Shown here piece after piece: positions 11,762 to 25,016 of a stretch of 64,000 bases of DNA. The translations under genes and the position numbers were made by a program. Below the pieces are notes generated by a model, which worked only from the letters and a program-made list of their open reading frames with translations, was not told where the DNA came from and did not search any database. How positions within the stretch are numbered: position 1 is the stretch's first letter; the number at the start of each line of letters is the position of its first letter. Source of the DNA: Bigelowiella natans CCMP2755 (lineage: Eukaryota > Cercozoa > Chlorarachniophyceae); the NCBI GenBank assembly GCA_000320545.1, contig ADNK01000002.1, positions 200,001 through 264,000 of the forward strand, read 5' to 3'.

Positions 11762-12493
11762 GTTTATCCTATTTTATAAGTGTACGGGTCATGGATTATA
11801 AGCATGATTCCAAACATCTAGATATAGTATATCAAACACGGATGAGATACACCGTCGATGAATAAGTATGTCTCGATGTCGGTATAGATAATATAAAATA
11901 TGCGAAAGGCTCATATGTACTGGGCGCACATATACAAGCATAAACTTGCGATGCAGTCAACGGCGACCTGGGCGCAGACTGTGATTAAGTGATTAATTGA
12001 AATAGCGAACATGTCAAGGTGTATAGCTAGCTGCAGCGTAGCCCACGCTAATTGTAACCGAAGAATAGAGGATTCACAGTTCTAGATCTAGTGCGAGAAG
12101 CCGTGGCACTGTCTAGACACCATTGTTTATCATGCAAACACAGCAAAGGCTTCCCAATCACAATGCCGCCCTTAGCATCAACTTCCATGGCGAAATGCCA
12201 ATTTGTGCTGCTAGAATAATGATGAGGGCAATCTGCGGGTCTAGCACGCACACCCTCGCCCCTACCGTGCATTAGTGCCAAATTGTATTTTATTTGCGGA
12301 TGTGAGCGAGAGCTTGGAATTTCGTTTGTGACTCTTCTAATGACTAAAAGCCCATCAAGTGTGCTATGCAGAGATGCGTACGCGAAAATCCATGGATGAA
12401 AATTCCAAGGGAAGTAGATGTGAGTTTGTAATAAGAATCAATATTCGGTGCGTGCAGCAAGGTATCGCTAGCTGTTTTAAGAAGCTTTACATT
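11762..12493. other. Convergent 3' interval, ABCG / PLAC8
   Basis: Two genes end toward each other here. Nothing coding was recognised; short open frames (e.g. 12048-12281 minus) lack family motifs and codon character. AT-rich stretches right after 11761 could hold the polyadenylation signal of the ABCG gene. Confidence 0.45.
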
Positions 12494-13363
12494 TCATGCC
12501 ATTGGCCCGACTACTCCTTCTCCAGCAGGATCTTCTTCTTGTGGTTCTATTGCTGCTATTATTGGGACAGGAGGAGCAGGGTCATCGTCGTCTAAAATTG
12601 GAACTCTTCGAATTTCTAGTGCTTGTCGGTGCTCTTGCAACAACGCGCATGGGTAGCAACAAAGATGTACAAGGACATCCTCAATTAAACTTCCATTAAT
12701 ATTTAGATATTTTCTTATCTTTAAACGCTGTCGTACGCGCTGGGGGACCGAAAATGGTATCGGTATTATCAACGGCCAAATACATGATAGCCAGAGCAAC
12801 GAGAGCGCGTCTGTCCCGACATGCGTGCAAGCTGCTTCCCACCAACTTTCTTCTCTCCCTTGATGAACCATTGCCACGTTGTCGGCAAAGAGAAGGGCTG
12901 GGCATACGCAACCATAACAACATGTCAGAGGGTCCTGGTAGAAATCTGCGAGACCGCTATTCCAGTTTCTTCTTTCTCGCGATGAAGATGGTGGTGATGA
13001 TGATGATGATGCAGCATTGACCATGTAGCCATTATCAATATCAAGATCCTCGATATCGCACCCACTGCCTTGGCCGCTAGGCCATTCTTTTAGCCGTGAT
13101 AATGAATCTTTGCTGAATTCATAATCATGTTCCTTAGAGGTAACTTGAGTATTAAGATATGGAGGACTACTGCTGCTGCTGCTGCTGCTGCCTGAATTTT
13201 GGTTGGAGCGATGGTGCTTCAAAGGAGAATTCGATAGGTTGAATCCTATTTTCTCCTCTTCCTCTTCATCATGTTCATCTTCCGCCAAAAGAGGCTGCTC
13301 CTGACGGAGACTCCTCTTGGAACGAATACCAAGAGAATTTATTGAAACGTTGTTGTTATTCAT
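12494..13363 (-). CDS. PLAC8 / cysteine-rich (FCR-CNR-like) family protein
   Basis: A single-exon gene of 289 residues. Residues 1-130 are a low-complexity head: acidic EDEHDEEEEEKIGF, then Ser runs ([14 protein letters not shown] and AASSSSSPPSSSR). The PLAC8 domain begins near residue 134: WNSGLADFYQDPLTCCYGCV, then CPALLFADNVAMVHQGRE, a hydrophobic hairpin LLWLSCIWPLIIPIPF, and the second Cys block HLCCYPCALLQEHRQALEIR. The CCxxC..CP and CCxPCALxQExR patterns are hallmarks of the family (plant cadmium resistance/fruit-weight regulators, animal placenta-specific 8). These proteins sit in the plasma membrane and affect cell size or divalent-metal handling; which applies here is unknown. The tail is acidic and Pro-rich. 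The ATG at 13363 opens the frame. No intron, unlike its neighbours. Confidence 0.88.
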   Translation of the reverse strand: MNNNNVSINSLGIRSKRSLRQEQPLLAEDEHDEEEEEKIGFNLSNSPLKHHRSNQNSGSSSSSSSSPPYLNTQVTSKEHDYEFSKDSLSRLKEWPSGQGSGCDIEDLDIDNGYMVNAASSSSSPPSSSRERRNWNSGLADFYQDPLTCCYGCVCPALLFADNVAMVHQGREESWWEAACTHVGTDALSLLWLSCIWPLIIPIPFSVPQRVRQRLKIRKYLNINGSLIEDVLVHLCCYPCALLQEHRQALEIRRVPILDDDDPAPPVPIIAAIEPQEEDPAGEGVVGPMA

Positions 13364-15054
13364 TGAGTAGGGCTCCTAACGTTGGCACTCATGCAGGAGC
13401 AGCTCGTCTTCTCCGTGATCAATAGGAAGCTGTATGAAGAGCTTGTGATGATAGTCTACAGATAAAGCGTAGGCGCTCCTACCTTGACTGTGCACAGCAC
13501 CTAATGACATAAAGACGATTGTATCAGCGCATGGAAGAAAGCTAGGTTCGTATACCCCTCGGTTCTATATAACTATTGGGATCTCATGAAGTAATATGCA
13601 CAAAGTTGTTAATGAACAGAACAGACCCCTCTGTCAATAGCAGTTCGAATCTTGACAAGACAGGAAGAGGGGGCTTGATGATGGAGGAAGTGCAGCAAAG
13701 CGCCTGAAGTGTTCTCCTTATCAGACCTACGACAAGCTTATTTACGTTGTCTCACAGTGTGAATCCCATACATTCTTCTATCATCTAGAAGGAATGTGAA
13801 GCATCATCACTGCGCCTCCTGGAACCGCTTCGTTCATTCATCCATCCCTCCTGTGGAACTGCTTCATTTATTCATTCATGCATGCGAGCAATGCTACATC
13901 GCGTGTGACCTGGTGACACTTTCATGCAAACGTGCACAGAAGAGCTGTGGAAGAAGAATGAGAAATTTGCGAACATCTCTGCAGGCAACCCACGTGACAG
14001 AGGGCGCTGGCTAGCTGGTCACCTGACCCTCACCATGGACTCCTTTGACCCAAAGACTGAAAGAACCAAGTGCGCGAAGGAGCATCGGTTTCCCCAGCAC
14101 TTCACTGGTTCACGCAAGGGTGCCAGGTGCTGCCTCCATTTGCTGCTCGCAGGGTCACCCACTGTGGTCTGACAGTGCACAGTCGATGCGTGGTTTTGCG
14201 TCTTGGAAGTTGCAACGTTGTGTTGCTGTTTTTGCTGGCAGTCACTCAGGTCGAGACGTGCTAGCGTGCCAGCGTGCACACGTGCACAACGAGCACGAGC
14301 AAGTCACGCAGTGGGAGTGTGATTGCTGAAATCTGAGCTCATGAGTCAAAAGAAGTCAAGTTGACAGTGCGATTGAAGTCTAGACTAGTTCCTACTTCCC
14401 CCCCTGCACGTGGACTGCCTCTCGAGCTCTCGCACAAGCATTTGGCCTGCCAGCCTAGCAGCTGCCGCCACCACTCTAGCACTGCATCATCTCAGTGCTT
14501 TGCCCAGTCGCACAAACAAGGTCGCACGCTCCTTTCAGGTCATGAGCCTCATCAATTGCGATGCGGGATCGATGCATGAGCAAATGAACGAATGGCGCAC
14601 GTGCTTGTTCAAGGGACAATTCTAGAATTGACCGACTGCAGGTTGCATCGCAGTTCGCTGCACCTTGAGACATCTCTAGATCTAGACATCTAGACATGTG
14701 CTAGCTTGGCTAGATAGCCTGGATGTCTGTTGCATTTGAGCAGCACTGCAGCTTGCTGGTCGCAGATTACCGCAACAGTGTTTACACATCCTCAAATTAC
14801 ATGCAACTTCTCACATGCAGATTTGAGGCACACAGACAGGTCTAGAGATACATGTGCGCAGCAACGCAACTGTTGTCGATGCACACAAGCCACATGGCTC
14901 TGAGCTGTGCTACTGACATACTGAATAATCGTTCTCGAATGAAATGATGTGTAGAATGTTATTTACAGAGAATGCCATGTCCAGGATATTGTTCGCACCC
15001 GAATAAAGATTCTATGCTGATGCAAATTCTAGATCCGATGATGGCTATCGTCAT
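13364..15054. other. Long intergenic interval (PLAC8 promoter side to giant-gene 3' end)
   Basis: No gene is recognised in about 1.7 kb. From ~13800 on the sequence is rich in CTAG, GCATGC and CACGTG-like words, with a direct-repeat patch at 14680-14700 (TCTAGA and CTAGACAT repeated). It shares the CTCCTGTGGAACT plus ATTCATTCAT segment with the 858-895 region. Several small open frames exist but none shows a family motif. It may be old repeat-derived DNA. Confidence 0.45.
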
Positions 15055-17841
15055 CTACATGATATCCGAACGCGTATCGCCAACGACGACATCATCATAA
15101 TCATCATTATCATTATCTATGTGACTGACTCGTCGGAGCATTCTTATTTCCTTTCTACTCGACGAGTGGGGATTTGGACCTAGAAACCTAGATAGTTTCC
15201 TTCGTACAGCCTGTAGAATTGGACTGTTCTTGTGATTATCGATCAGTGAGAGTAAGATCGCAATAGACAACACCCCGTAAAACATTGCCGTGATAATAAT
15301 GATGAAGTTTGCAATACTGTTGCTGACCGAGCTTGAGGACACTTGCTCCAAAAACAATCCTAAAAACAGAAAAGAACTAGCTTCAAAACTTAAAATTGCA
15401 AAGCACCCATTTATTATTTGCTAACTCAAGCTCGATTCTCACTCATTTCTTAGAGTATATCATTCGTTTTCGTGTATGTGTTTGTGTGTGTTTGAGCATG
15501 TATAACCCTACTAGATTAGCAACAGGCACAACCACTACTACCACGACTATTACTACTACTACTGCTACTACAACTACTACAACTTACCAGCGACAACGAT
15601 AGAGAATGAGATAAGGAGGGAAGTAAACTCCGCCGAGTTCGCTACGAAGTCTTGAAAAGGATTACACCGCAGCTGCAGCATCATGCACACTGTAATCAGT
15701 AGTACAGAAAGGAGAAACTTGAACTTTTGGTTCACAAATACAGAGATGACGACTACAGCGATCTTCCGTGCAAACACGATGATCTCGAAGTAGTAAAACT
15801 CCGGCTTGTAACCATTGTACAGTAAGTAAAGCGGCATTGCCCTTCGCTGACGTTGAAACTTTTCTTTTTGGGTCAAATCTAGTCGATGACGCATGAAAAC
15901 AGGGAGATTCATCTTATGCTTCAGAAGCATCGTCAGGCAGAAAATCGGAAACCCAAGTACGTAAACAATAAGCATTGGTATACCAAGTACCATCATGTAG
16001 CTCAACTGAGTTCCCTCGTAACACCTTTGACTCATGTCAGACACCAACACGACACTACTTTCATCCGAAGATGAAATTTGTTCGCAGTTGAATAGCTCGA
16101 AAGACCGAATCACCAATGCAGGATATACAGCAAACATGCAAGTCAAAGCGATCGTGAAGAAGCGAGATCTCCAAAGAACGTGAGGAGGTAATGATGAAGA
16201 TGATGATAACGATGAAGTAGTGTCAGCAGTAGAGCCATCGTCGTTAAAGACAAGATGGTGCTTGCTATCTGAATGCTGCTGCTGCTGCTTTGGGTGATGG
16301 TTGATGGATTTTGATGATGACGATGAAGGTAACTCAAGGGCCCTTGAATAGCGAACCTTACTGCTATGAATATCTTGGTTGCTTTCACCATCTCCATTAC
16401 GTACAACCTCTTCGTTGTCGTAGTTATAGTAGCTTTCGATGCCGTCCTCATATTCATCATTCTGGCACAGACCGCAGCACTTGGACACCATTCTTTTGAC
16501 CCAACTACAGAACTGCGAAAAGGTAGTAAAGCGACAATTCTTCGACTTGTTGCTGCTGTCCCTAAACTGCAGTATCGTCGCTAGCAATGAAGCAAAGAAG
16601 GGAACGAAAACTGGCACACATGCCAATACAAAACTCATGCAGTAAATCGGCCGAATACTTATATTGGCGCTTTGTAATGCACAATCGAAGTTAGGAATGG
16701 ATAAAGGGACGCCGACAACAGATTGACCGCTCATGAATGTACGAAGAGAGGAAGAGCTTTCCACAATTACTTGAAATCCTCCAATAATACTGTTAAATTG
16801 AAGTGCATTGAAGCCTATTTTCACCAGTTTGGAGGGCCTAGTTGGTTGATGGATGATGATGATGATGATAGGGGGGTTAATACCATAAACAACGATGATA
16901 TTACTACTCTATCTATCAATGATTATTGTTATCATTATCATCATTTGTTTATTTCCATTGCATTGGTTGCTGCTATTTAATTGCTACACATGTAGATAAA
17001 TCTTAGAGTGCCATATTGCAGATACCTTCCGCTGTTCCTGTTTTTACGCTGCCGTTGCTTCCCCATTTTCAATGGAGAACTTACACCTAGATTCACCTCA
17101 GCCGCTGCATATTTTTTGTCATCATCATTGCCCTCTCCCTTAGCATCATCATCGTGATTGTCATCTATTATTTCATGTTCTCTTTGCTGTTCCCCGGTAG
17201 TAGCAGCAGCCTCAGCAATGGCCTCTTCCGAATCCTTGATGTTAACATGTGCTAGAAACGAGATGGCGAGGAATATCCCAATCCAGGCCGCAATCAACTG
17301 AGTAGTAAATATGATGAAGAAGAAGAAGAAAAGCAAGCCCATGATCATGATGTTGATGGCTACGAACAATAGTAGAATAGGGAGGACGCTGCTGCTGCTG
17401 CTGGTCTCAAACAAGCAACCACCTGCACTATAATGATTGAGTTGGCACCACATTTCTCACAACCATACGTTCCAAAACGTCCGTTCCCAGTAGAGCACTC
17501 AGTACAGAGAACCTGGATAATGAAGAAGACAAATGGAAATAATAAGATTGTTGATATTAACACAGAAGCAATTCATATAATAATAATAATAATAATAATA
17601 GTACTAATAATAATAATAATAAATAATAATAACAACGTCATATTCTCGTCGGATGATGGTAGCAATATATCCTGAGTACCAGCTAAAATGTCTAAAACTA
17701 TTTATAATTTTGCCTAAAGCACAACATAATACTACATACAAAGCACATAATAATACCCCTGAATAGCCTGCTGCACACTCGTCGCGCGATCCTATACAGG
17801 CATTGTTCCTACAAAGAACCAGTGATAAATATAATTCTTGT

Positions 17842-17876
<35 letters not shown>

Positions 17877-18105
17877 ACCACGATGATATGATGATGCAGT
17901 ATAGATGTTCCTCGCTCTCCTATGCACTATTTTTATTACAATCGCTATTATCAGTAGTTCTTGCTGTTACCGAAACAGTAGTAGTAGTAGTAGTAGTAGT
18001 AGTAGTTGGTAAGATAAACACACACAACACAATACCTGCAACGATCAAATCTCAACTCGCTACTCGACCACTTGTCCAGCCAATATCCCTGAATCAACGG
18101 GTAGT

Positions 18106-18155
<50 letters not shown>

Positions 18156-19044
18156 TGATAAAGTGAAAATGAATCTCAAAGAAATATTTTCCTACTAGTA
18201 CAATAAGTAGTACTACTATTATCACTATTACTATTACTATTACTATCACTACTGCTGTATTCAGGAGCTCGAAATCGCAGAAGGAACATCACAATCAGGA
18301 GCAGGACGACTAAGTGTACTCCGTTGTTGATAATCTTCTACTACTACTTGCATCACCAACAGCACGCAACCTACCTACCTTCAAAGGTTGAACTTGATAG
18401 TCAAGAAGGCCTTCTTGATCACAGTCTCCACCACTTGGGCATGCCGTGCAAGCTACGAGCTCTCCATACTCGTTGTAACCTCCCTTTTCTTCCTCACTGT
18501 ACGAGAAGAAGTCTTTGGTGCAAATACATTTTGTTCCGTTGACCAGGATGGAATTCATAGGACAAAAGTAGCACGATGTTTGGTTGTGGTTGGGTACTTG
18601 GAGTTTGCCACACTTTTGGCAGTGATCTTCGATAAAAACTTCCTGCCCCTTGCAGGGTGTCGTGCTGATATGCGTCGGTGCTGTCTCGAGATAATATGTG
18701 TACTTTGCAGAACGCTCAGTGGAGGGAAGAGACGAAGGAGTAGCGGATGCAGTTCGAACGATAGTTGTCCACGTGATTGCTGAAGTAGTTTTTACCAATA
18801 GCTTGGAATTTATCGGCCCAAACACACTAATCACATATTATTGTTGTTATCAGAACAACATTATATCGACTACATCTTGATAGGATGATTCTCCCTTGCT
18901 CAATTGGCTGGTACGATGGGAGATCGGTTGGAAAACATCACGTGTCTTTCTATGATAACGACAATAGGACGTACAGCAAATGTTGCAGTGTGCTGTTTCA
19001 ACTCGTACTATTCTATGTTTATACCATAATCTCATCATCATTCG

Positions 19045-19075
<31 letters not shown>

Positions 19076-21993
19076 ATTAGCTTCCACATACTTAAACAAG
19101 TTGCCAGTTGTGCAGTCCTCCCCAAAGCACGCATGACCTCCATCAAACACCTGTGAGACTCGTTGATCTCTCACTCCTCCATACATGAAATAGGCACTTG
19201 AGTTGAGCATGGTAAGCTCTGCGGTAACTTGGAAGGAAGAATCTAAACACTTAAGATTTCCATAGTAATCAAAGATCTCAAGGCGAAGAGGGCCTTTCAG
19301 ATATTCCCCCGGCACTTGCTTGACTCCAGCTGTTGGGTCAAATCCTGACCATCTTATAGAGAAAGGACCGCTCGCAATATCAGAGCCTTCTTGTGCAGAA
19401 TTTTGGATAAATTCAACATTTTCTGTAAGACTTGGCTTTGACTGTAGTGTGTCCCAAAAGATAGCACCCCCAGAGCCACCGTTTGCCGTATTATTGCGAA
19501 ATATCGTAGTAGAAATGGTGATGGTACTGCTACTACCAGTCGTATTAGTAGCAGTAGTACTGCCACTCGTTCCTTCCCCTCGATTCGTTGTTGTTTTCTT
19601 CGTCGAATTCACACACAGAAGGCCCCCCCCACGCAAAGGACCGGCTCTATTGCCATAGAAAGTTGAGTTTCTTATGGTTACCAACCCGTTTTCAACTAAT
19701 GTCACGCCACCACCACCATAGTTGATGTGGCTTCGTGCTTGTGTTTGCGTAATAATCGACGGGGAAGAAGAAAAAGAAGAAGATGATGATGATAGTGCTT
19801 CTGCTGATGACGATACTGATGATAATGGACTCCATATGTCTAGAATCGAATTGTTCCTGATGGAATGAGAAAGTAACAGCATGAAAATAGAGTAACCGCA
19901 TTGTAATCAATCATCATCATTGATTATCACTAGTTAAATTCGTCGTTGTGTGTGTGTCTTCTTTTTGCTATCATGTATCATCGAAACAACTATTACTCAA
20001 ATCGACATCGATGAAGGTCCATAGTCCCTAGATACGAGAAGACAGCTCCTCCTGAAAGCGTGCCGTAATTGTGCTCAAACGTACAATTTTCGAATCTGGT
20101 ACTTGGTCTCTGCCTACAAGACCCTGAGACGCTAATTGCCCCCCCATAGATCGCAAAGTTTCTACGGAAAATTGACGAAGAAAGTTCTAAATTGCCCAAG
20201 TTATTAATAGACACCGCTGCACCTCTATCGAACGCCCTATTATCTTGGAAGATACAATTAGTAATCTTCACATTCTTTGACAAAGATGATGGTGAGTCTT
20301 GCGGCTCAACATCGGCATATACACCAGCGCCTTCGATAGCTACATTGCTAATAAAATGACTGTTGCTGATATCTAGGAAACCCTCTGCTGTAGTCGTCGC
20401 TGTATATACTGCAGCACCAAAAGAACCTCCTCGGATGTGTTCAAAGTGCACATTTCTTATTTCAGCAACAGCCCCCTCGTAAAGGGAGACAAAAGCTTTT
20501 GCATCCGAGAATTCACCGGAAATCTTAGAATGTGAAAAACTGGAGTCTCTTGCTAAAAGGTGCGATTCTCCGTATAGTGCAAATCCAGCAATCGTTCCTC
20601 CAGTCGCGTTTTGAAGGCGCACACGCGTAAGCTCACAGAATGAATTATCAGTTAAATATACACCAGCAACATTAGCGGAGGAGACATGATTGATCCTTGT
20701 GTCAGTTATTCGCAACGTCCCACTCCTAATATATCAACAGTATTCCGCAATGGTTGCTCATTTAGGAAACTTCCATTCTATTTTTGTTCAATTCGTGGCG
20801 TGTGTATTCTGCCTACGCAACAATACACTTTATACACGCACCAAACACTACAACTACCACTACTGATAAACAAATTAATAACAAACATCACCACCATAAC
20901 ATAGTTGCAGCACATGTAGTAACAGTAGTAGTAGTAGTAGTAGTAATAGTAGTAGTAGTAAAATTTGCACGAGCAGCAAGCAGCAGCAACCCGGAGACGT
21001 AGCCAACAGCTCCGGTAGTCTCTGCTGAAACCGATGCAATAAAGCTGCCTGTGATATTCACAGTAGCGGAGTCTTCCACAAAAGCTACACCACCATTCGA
21101 ATCGATCACCAAACCAGAGATTGTTGTGTTCACAATTTCAGCTTTGGAGTCGCCAAGTGCATGAACCACCCCAGCATCTGAGAGGGAATTAATGCTTTCC
21201 AACGTGCAACCTACCATCTTCAACCGCGATCTCCTCCACATCCATACAAGGCCTGATTATGAATGTGATATTGTGATTGTGATGATGAGAACGATCGAAC
21301 GTGGGAAACAAAGGGAACAAGCGGGTATTCATTCACAGGAGGATCACTCCGTGTTATTAGTAATAAATAGGTATTAGTAGTAGATGTTCTGATTGTTTTA
21401 ATAAGCATGAAAGAGACTTGAACAACAATCATCACCAGCTGTTGAGGAAGTGATGTAGCTTAAAGTGGAGTCTCTGATGGTTAGGAAAGAATTATCTCCA
21501 AACAATTCCACAGCAGCTCTTCCACTGACATGAACGGCAGTGATCGTAGAGTTGTTAATATCCATAGTAGCTTCGTGAGAGATATACGCAAGTCCTGAAC
21601 TACTGTCGGCTGCTATGTTTTCAATTGAGCAGTTGTCAATATATGTACGCGTCGAAGGGTACATGTAGAAGAGGCCGGAAGATCCGATGCTTGTGGCATT
21701 AAAAGTAGAATTTATCACTGAAAGGGTACTCCCCGTTTGAAGGAGGAACAACCCATCAAATGTCACTCGATTTCGGTGAAATATCGACGAATGAATCGAA
21801 ACTGTAGTGCTCTTGAGGCCCTTTAACACTCCTCCAGAGTTGCCAGAAACGTTGTAGAATGATGAGCCATGAACTGATAACAGAGAATTGATGAAAATAG
21901 ACCCGCCTTCAGTGGCAGAACTACTGTGAAAGGAGCACGAGGAGATCTGGCATCGATCGCAATATATGTCCCTGATGTGATGAATTCAAGATT

Positions 21994-22029
<36 letters not shown>

Positions 22030-22106
22030 GTAGTGCTAGTGCTGCTGATGATGACTGGTAGTGTTGATGACTCTGATGGGCCTCTTTTAACATAATTTAA
22101 TAAGAA

Positions 22107-22171
<65 letters not shown>

Positions 22172-22518
22172 GACAAGTGCGACGATGTAGTTGTTCGTCT
22201 CCTTCTTCTTCTTCATCATCTTCTCCGTACCCTCCATCATCACTAGCCTTGTTGGATTCAAATTGACACCCAAGGAAAACAAACCCTTTACTTCCTGTTT
22301 CATAACTCTGTACTTTTACTGCGCCTCCAAGCTGATGATGATGAGTAGTAGTAAGTGTTGTGTTTTATTCTGGCTTAGTAGCATAGGACGGTCATGATGA
22401 TGATGATGATGATAATGATGTACCGTCGCAGAGTTTGATATGAACTTATTGTCTTCAAATGCGACGTTGGTAGGATGCAAAACAGGAAGGTATATTGCCC
22501 TGATGATGACGATTATTG

Positions 22519-22554
<36 letters not shown>

Positions 22555-24984
22555 GTGACGGTAGATGCACACACACACACACACACAGACAATGCATAAC
22601 AATGACGATAAGAGACATCAAAATGGTAAAGATGCTGTTCCTTCCTTCTATTACAACAACAACTACTACTACTTCTGTAGTAAAAACTACAGATACAGAA
22701 AGGAATCGTTGAAATCTAGTAAGGATGGCATGAATCTTACTTGAAAGACTATGATTCGTTGGTTAGTTGTGATAGTACTCACCCCCCCATGCCACCTGCC
22801 TGATTCCTTTCAAATGTACAGCGCTTGACAGCTACATTTGCTTTGACATCAGTAGCTATAGCACCGCCGTGTTGGGTTGCAACTAAGTCACTGAATACGG
22901 AGTCTAAGATATGCAATTGCCCCCCCTGATTCAAATATATTCCTCCCCCCATTATTGATGTAGCATGGCTGATATTGAGACGGCGAAGTGTCGGTGTTCT
23001 AAGGGTTAATCTTGGAAGATTATTTATCATGATGGATCCTCCGGTTTCGATGTTGTAGGATGTGGAATGGCTCCGATATGACACCATACCGTTTATCGAG
23101 AGATGTCTGTTGTTAGTGTAGAAATGATAATAATAACAACAATGAGCTTCTTGTTCTTGACTTCCTCATTATAATCATTATCACGATGAATGTTGCTGAT
23201 GTAGGTGGCGGAAGTGGTGACTATACTATTTTATGCTTTGTGAAGTCATATTACATCATCAAACATTTGTAACATATAACTAGTGGTTATTACTGCAGAC
23301 ATATCCATGTTTCGCAGTTGTCTTGATCGTTTTATCGTAATGATGATTATTACCCATTCCGATGGTAGATATCACCACCCATATTCATTGCCTCTGCATC
23401 ATAAAACTCAAGATCTTCCGCATATAGACCAAAAGACGACTCCGTAGCAGCAATATGTATGGCTCCTCCTTTTATCGAGTAGGTATTCCTGAATACACTA
23501 CGCCGAATGTCCAACCCCCAATCTGTGTAAATCGCTCCACCTCCACACAGCTCCATGTAGTCCTTTACAGCTGGGTCAAATGCCCTACTACCTTCAAAGA
23601 CGGCGTCTTGGATGTCACCCATCCAATCAAGATGAATGGACCCTCCCGTAAAGCTGGCTATTCCCATACGGCTCGAGATTCGTTGTGCACTGCAGTAAAG
23701 CCCTGCCCATATGTCACCTCCACTAAATTTTGCATAGCTGTTATAGAATTGTACTTTTGAAAGAGTGGCATTCAATTTCGCAAAAATCGCTCCTCCGCTT
23801 TTTCCCGTGGCACATGAGGAGAATTTCGATTCAAGAACGACAAGATACCTACCTCCCCACAATGCCCCCCCATCAGAGGAGGCCGTGGAATTCGATACTG
23901 TCAGCCCAATGGCCTCTATTGACTCTGTTGCGTAACAGGCACCGCCACTTGATGCTATTGCAGTACTATTTGATATTTGCACGTTTGATATCCGCACTGG
24001 AGCAGCACCAGAGGAGCAGATTGTCCCTCCGGATGCACCAGCAACAGAAGACGTAAAATTAGAGCCGAAAACATCTAAGCTGCCACTAAGTGTGTGCAGA
24101 ATCGCGCCCCTGTAGTGCAGCAGTAGTAATGTACATGTATAAGTTCGCTTAATAATAATGATAGTGCTTGATTCGATTTTAAATCACTTCTCAAGGTCTT
24201 AGAGGGGAGGAGGGAGAGAAAGAGGGAGAGAGAGATTAAGTATAGACGGCGGCTATATGTATTGTTACCCGGAAGAAACGCTCTTTGCGTGATAGAATGA
24301 TGAATCTTTCACCTCAATTCGGCTATAACACGTAGCGACCATATCACACCGTCTCCATGGCCTTGGTTGATGCTGTATCGAGGAATCAACGGGGTATTCA
24401 CCCGCAAAGATAGAGCCACCACCACCACCACCAGCAGCAGCAGCACCGTTACTACTTCCAGCACTTGAGTGCCAGGAGTTAACTCCAATAAAGCTAATGT
24501 TTATAGCGAATACATCCCTGGAGAGAGAGAGAGAGAGAGAGAGATTGGCGGGGAGGGATGGTACAGACAAGAAAAGCGGGGAGGGAGAAATCAATTAAAG
24601 GAACATTTTTGCACATTTTCCCGAAAGAAACCGTATGGTATTAGGTATCTAGTATAGTTTATTATTTAATATCCTCATCATCATCATGATCATCATTATT
24701 CTCATTATCATTCTCGTCTTCATTTTTGAACCATCTGTGTGCATATTGTGCCAATAAGCTATAATGTAGCGGTACCCTCCGCAAAGGTTCCCTGTGTTCT
24801 CCTTAAACACGGTGTTGCTTACGAAGGCAATCCTAGAAAGAATGTACAAACAATAACACGACGAATCAACGAATGAATGGACGACATGTGGTGTTGTGTA
24901 TCTGATAAGGATTGATGATGAGCCATATCTTCACTGTCTTATAACTATATAGTGTAGTCGGTCCCCCTTCTTAAACACCACCAC

Positions 24985-25016
<32 letters not shown>

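Noticed and set aside
13630-13665. TTCGAATC-containing hairpin resembling a tRNA T-arm
   Set aside because: The stems around the loop do not pair in T-arm geometry and no acceptor or anticodon arm is found.
13796-14700. Several overlapping open frames of 60-95 codons
   Set aside because: No family motif, no supporting splice structure, composition follows the local CTAG/GCATGC-rich DNA.
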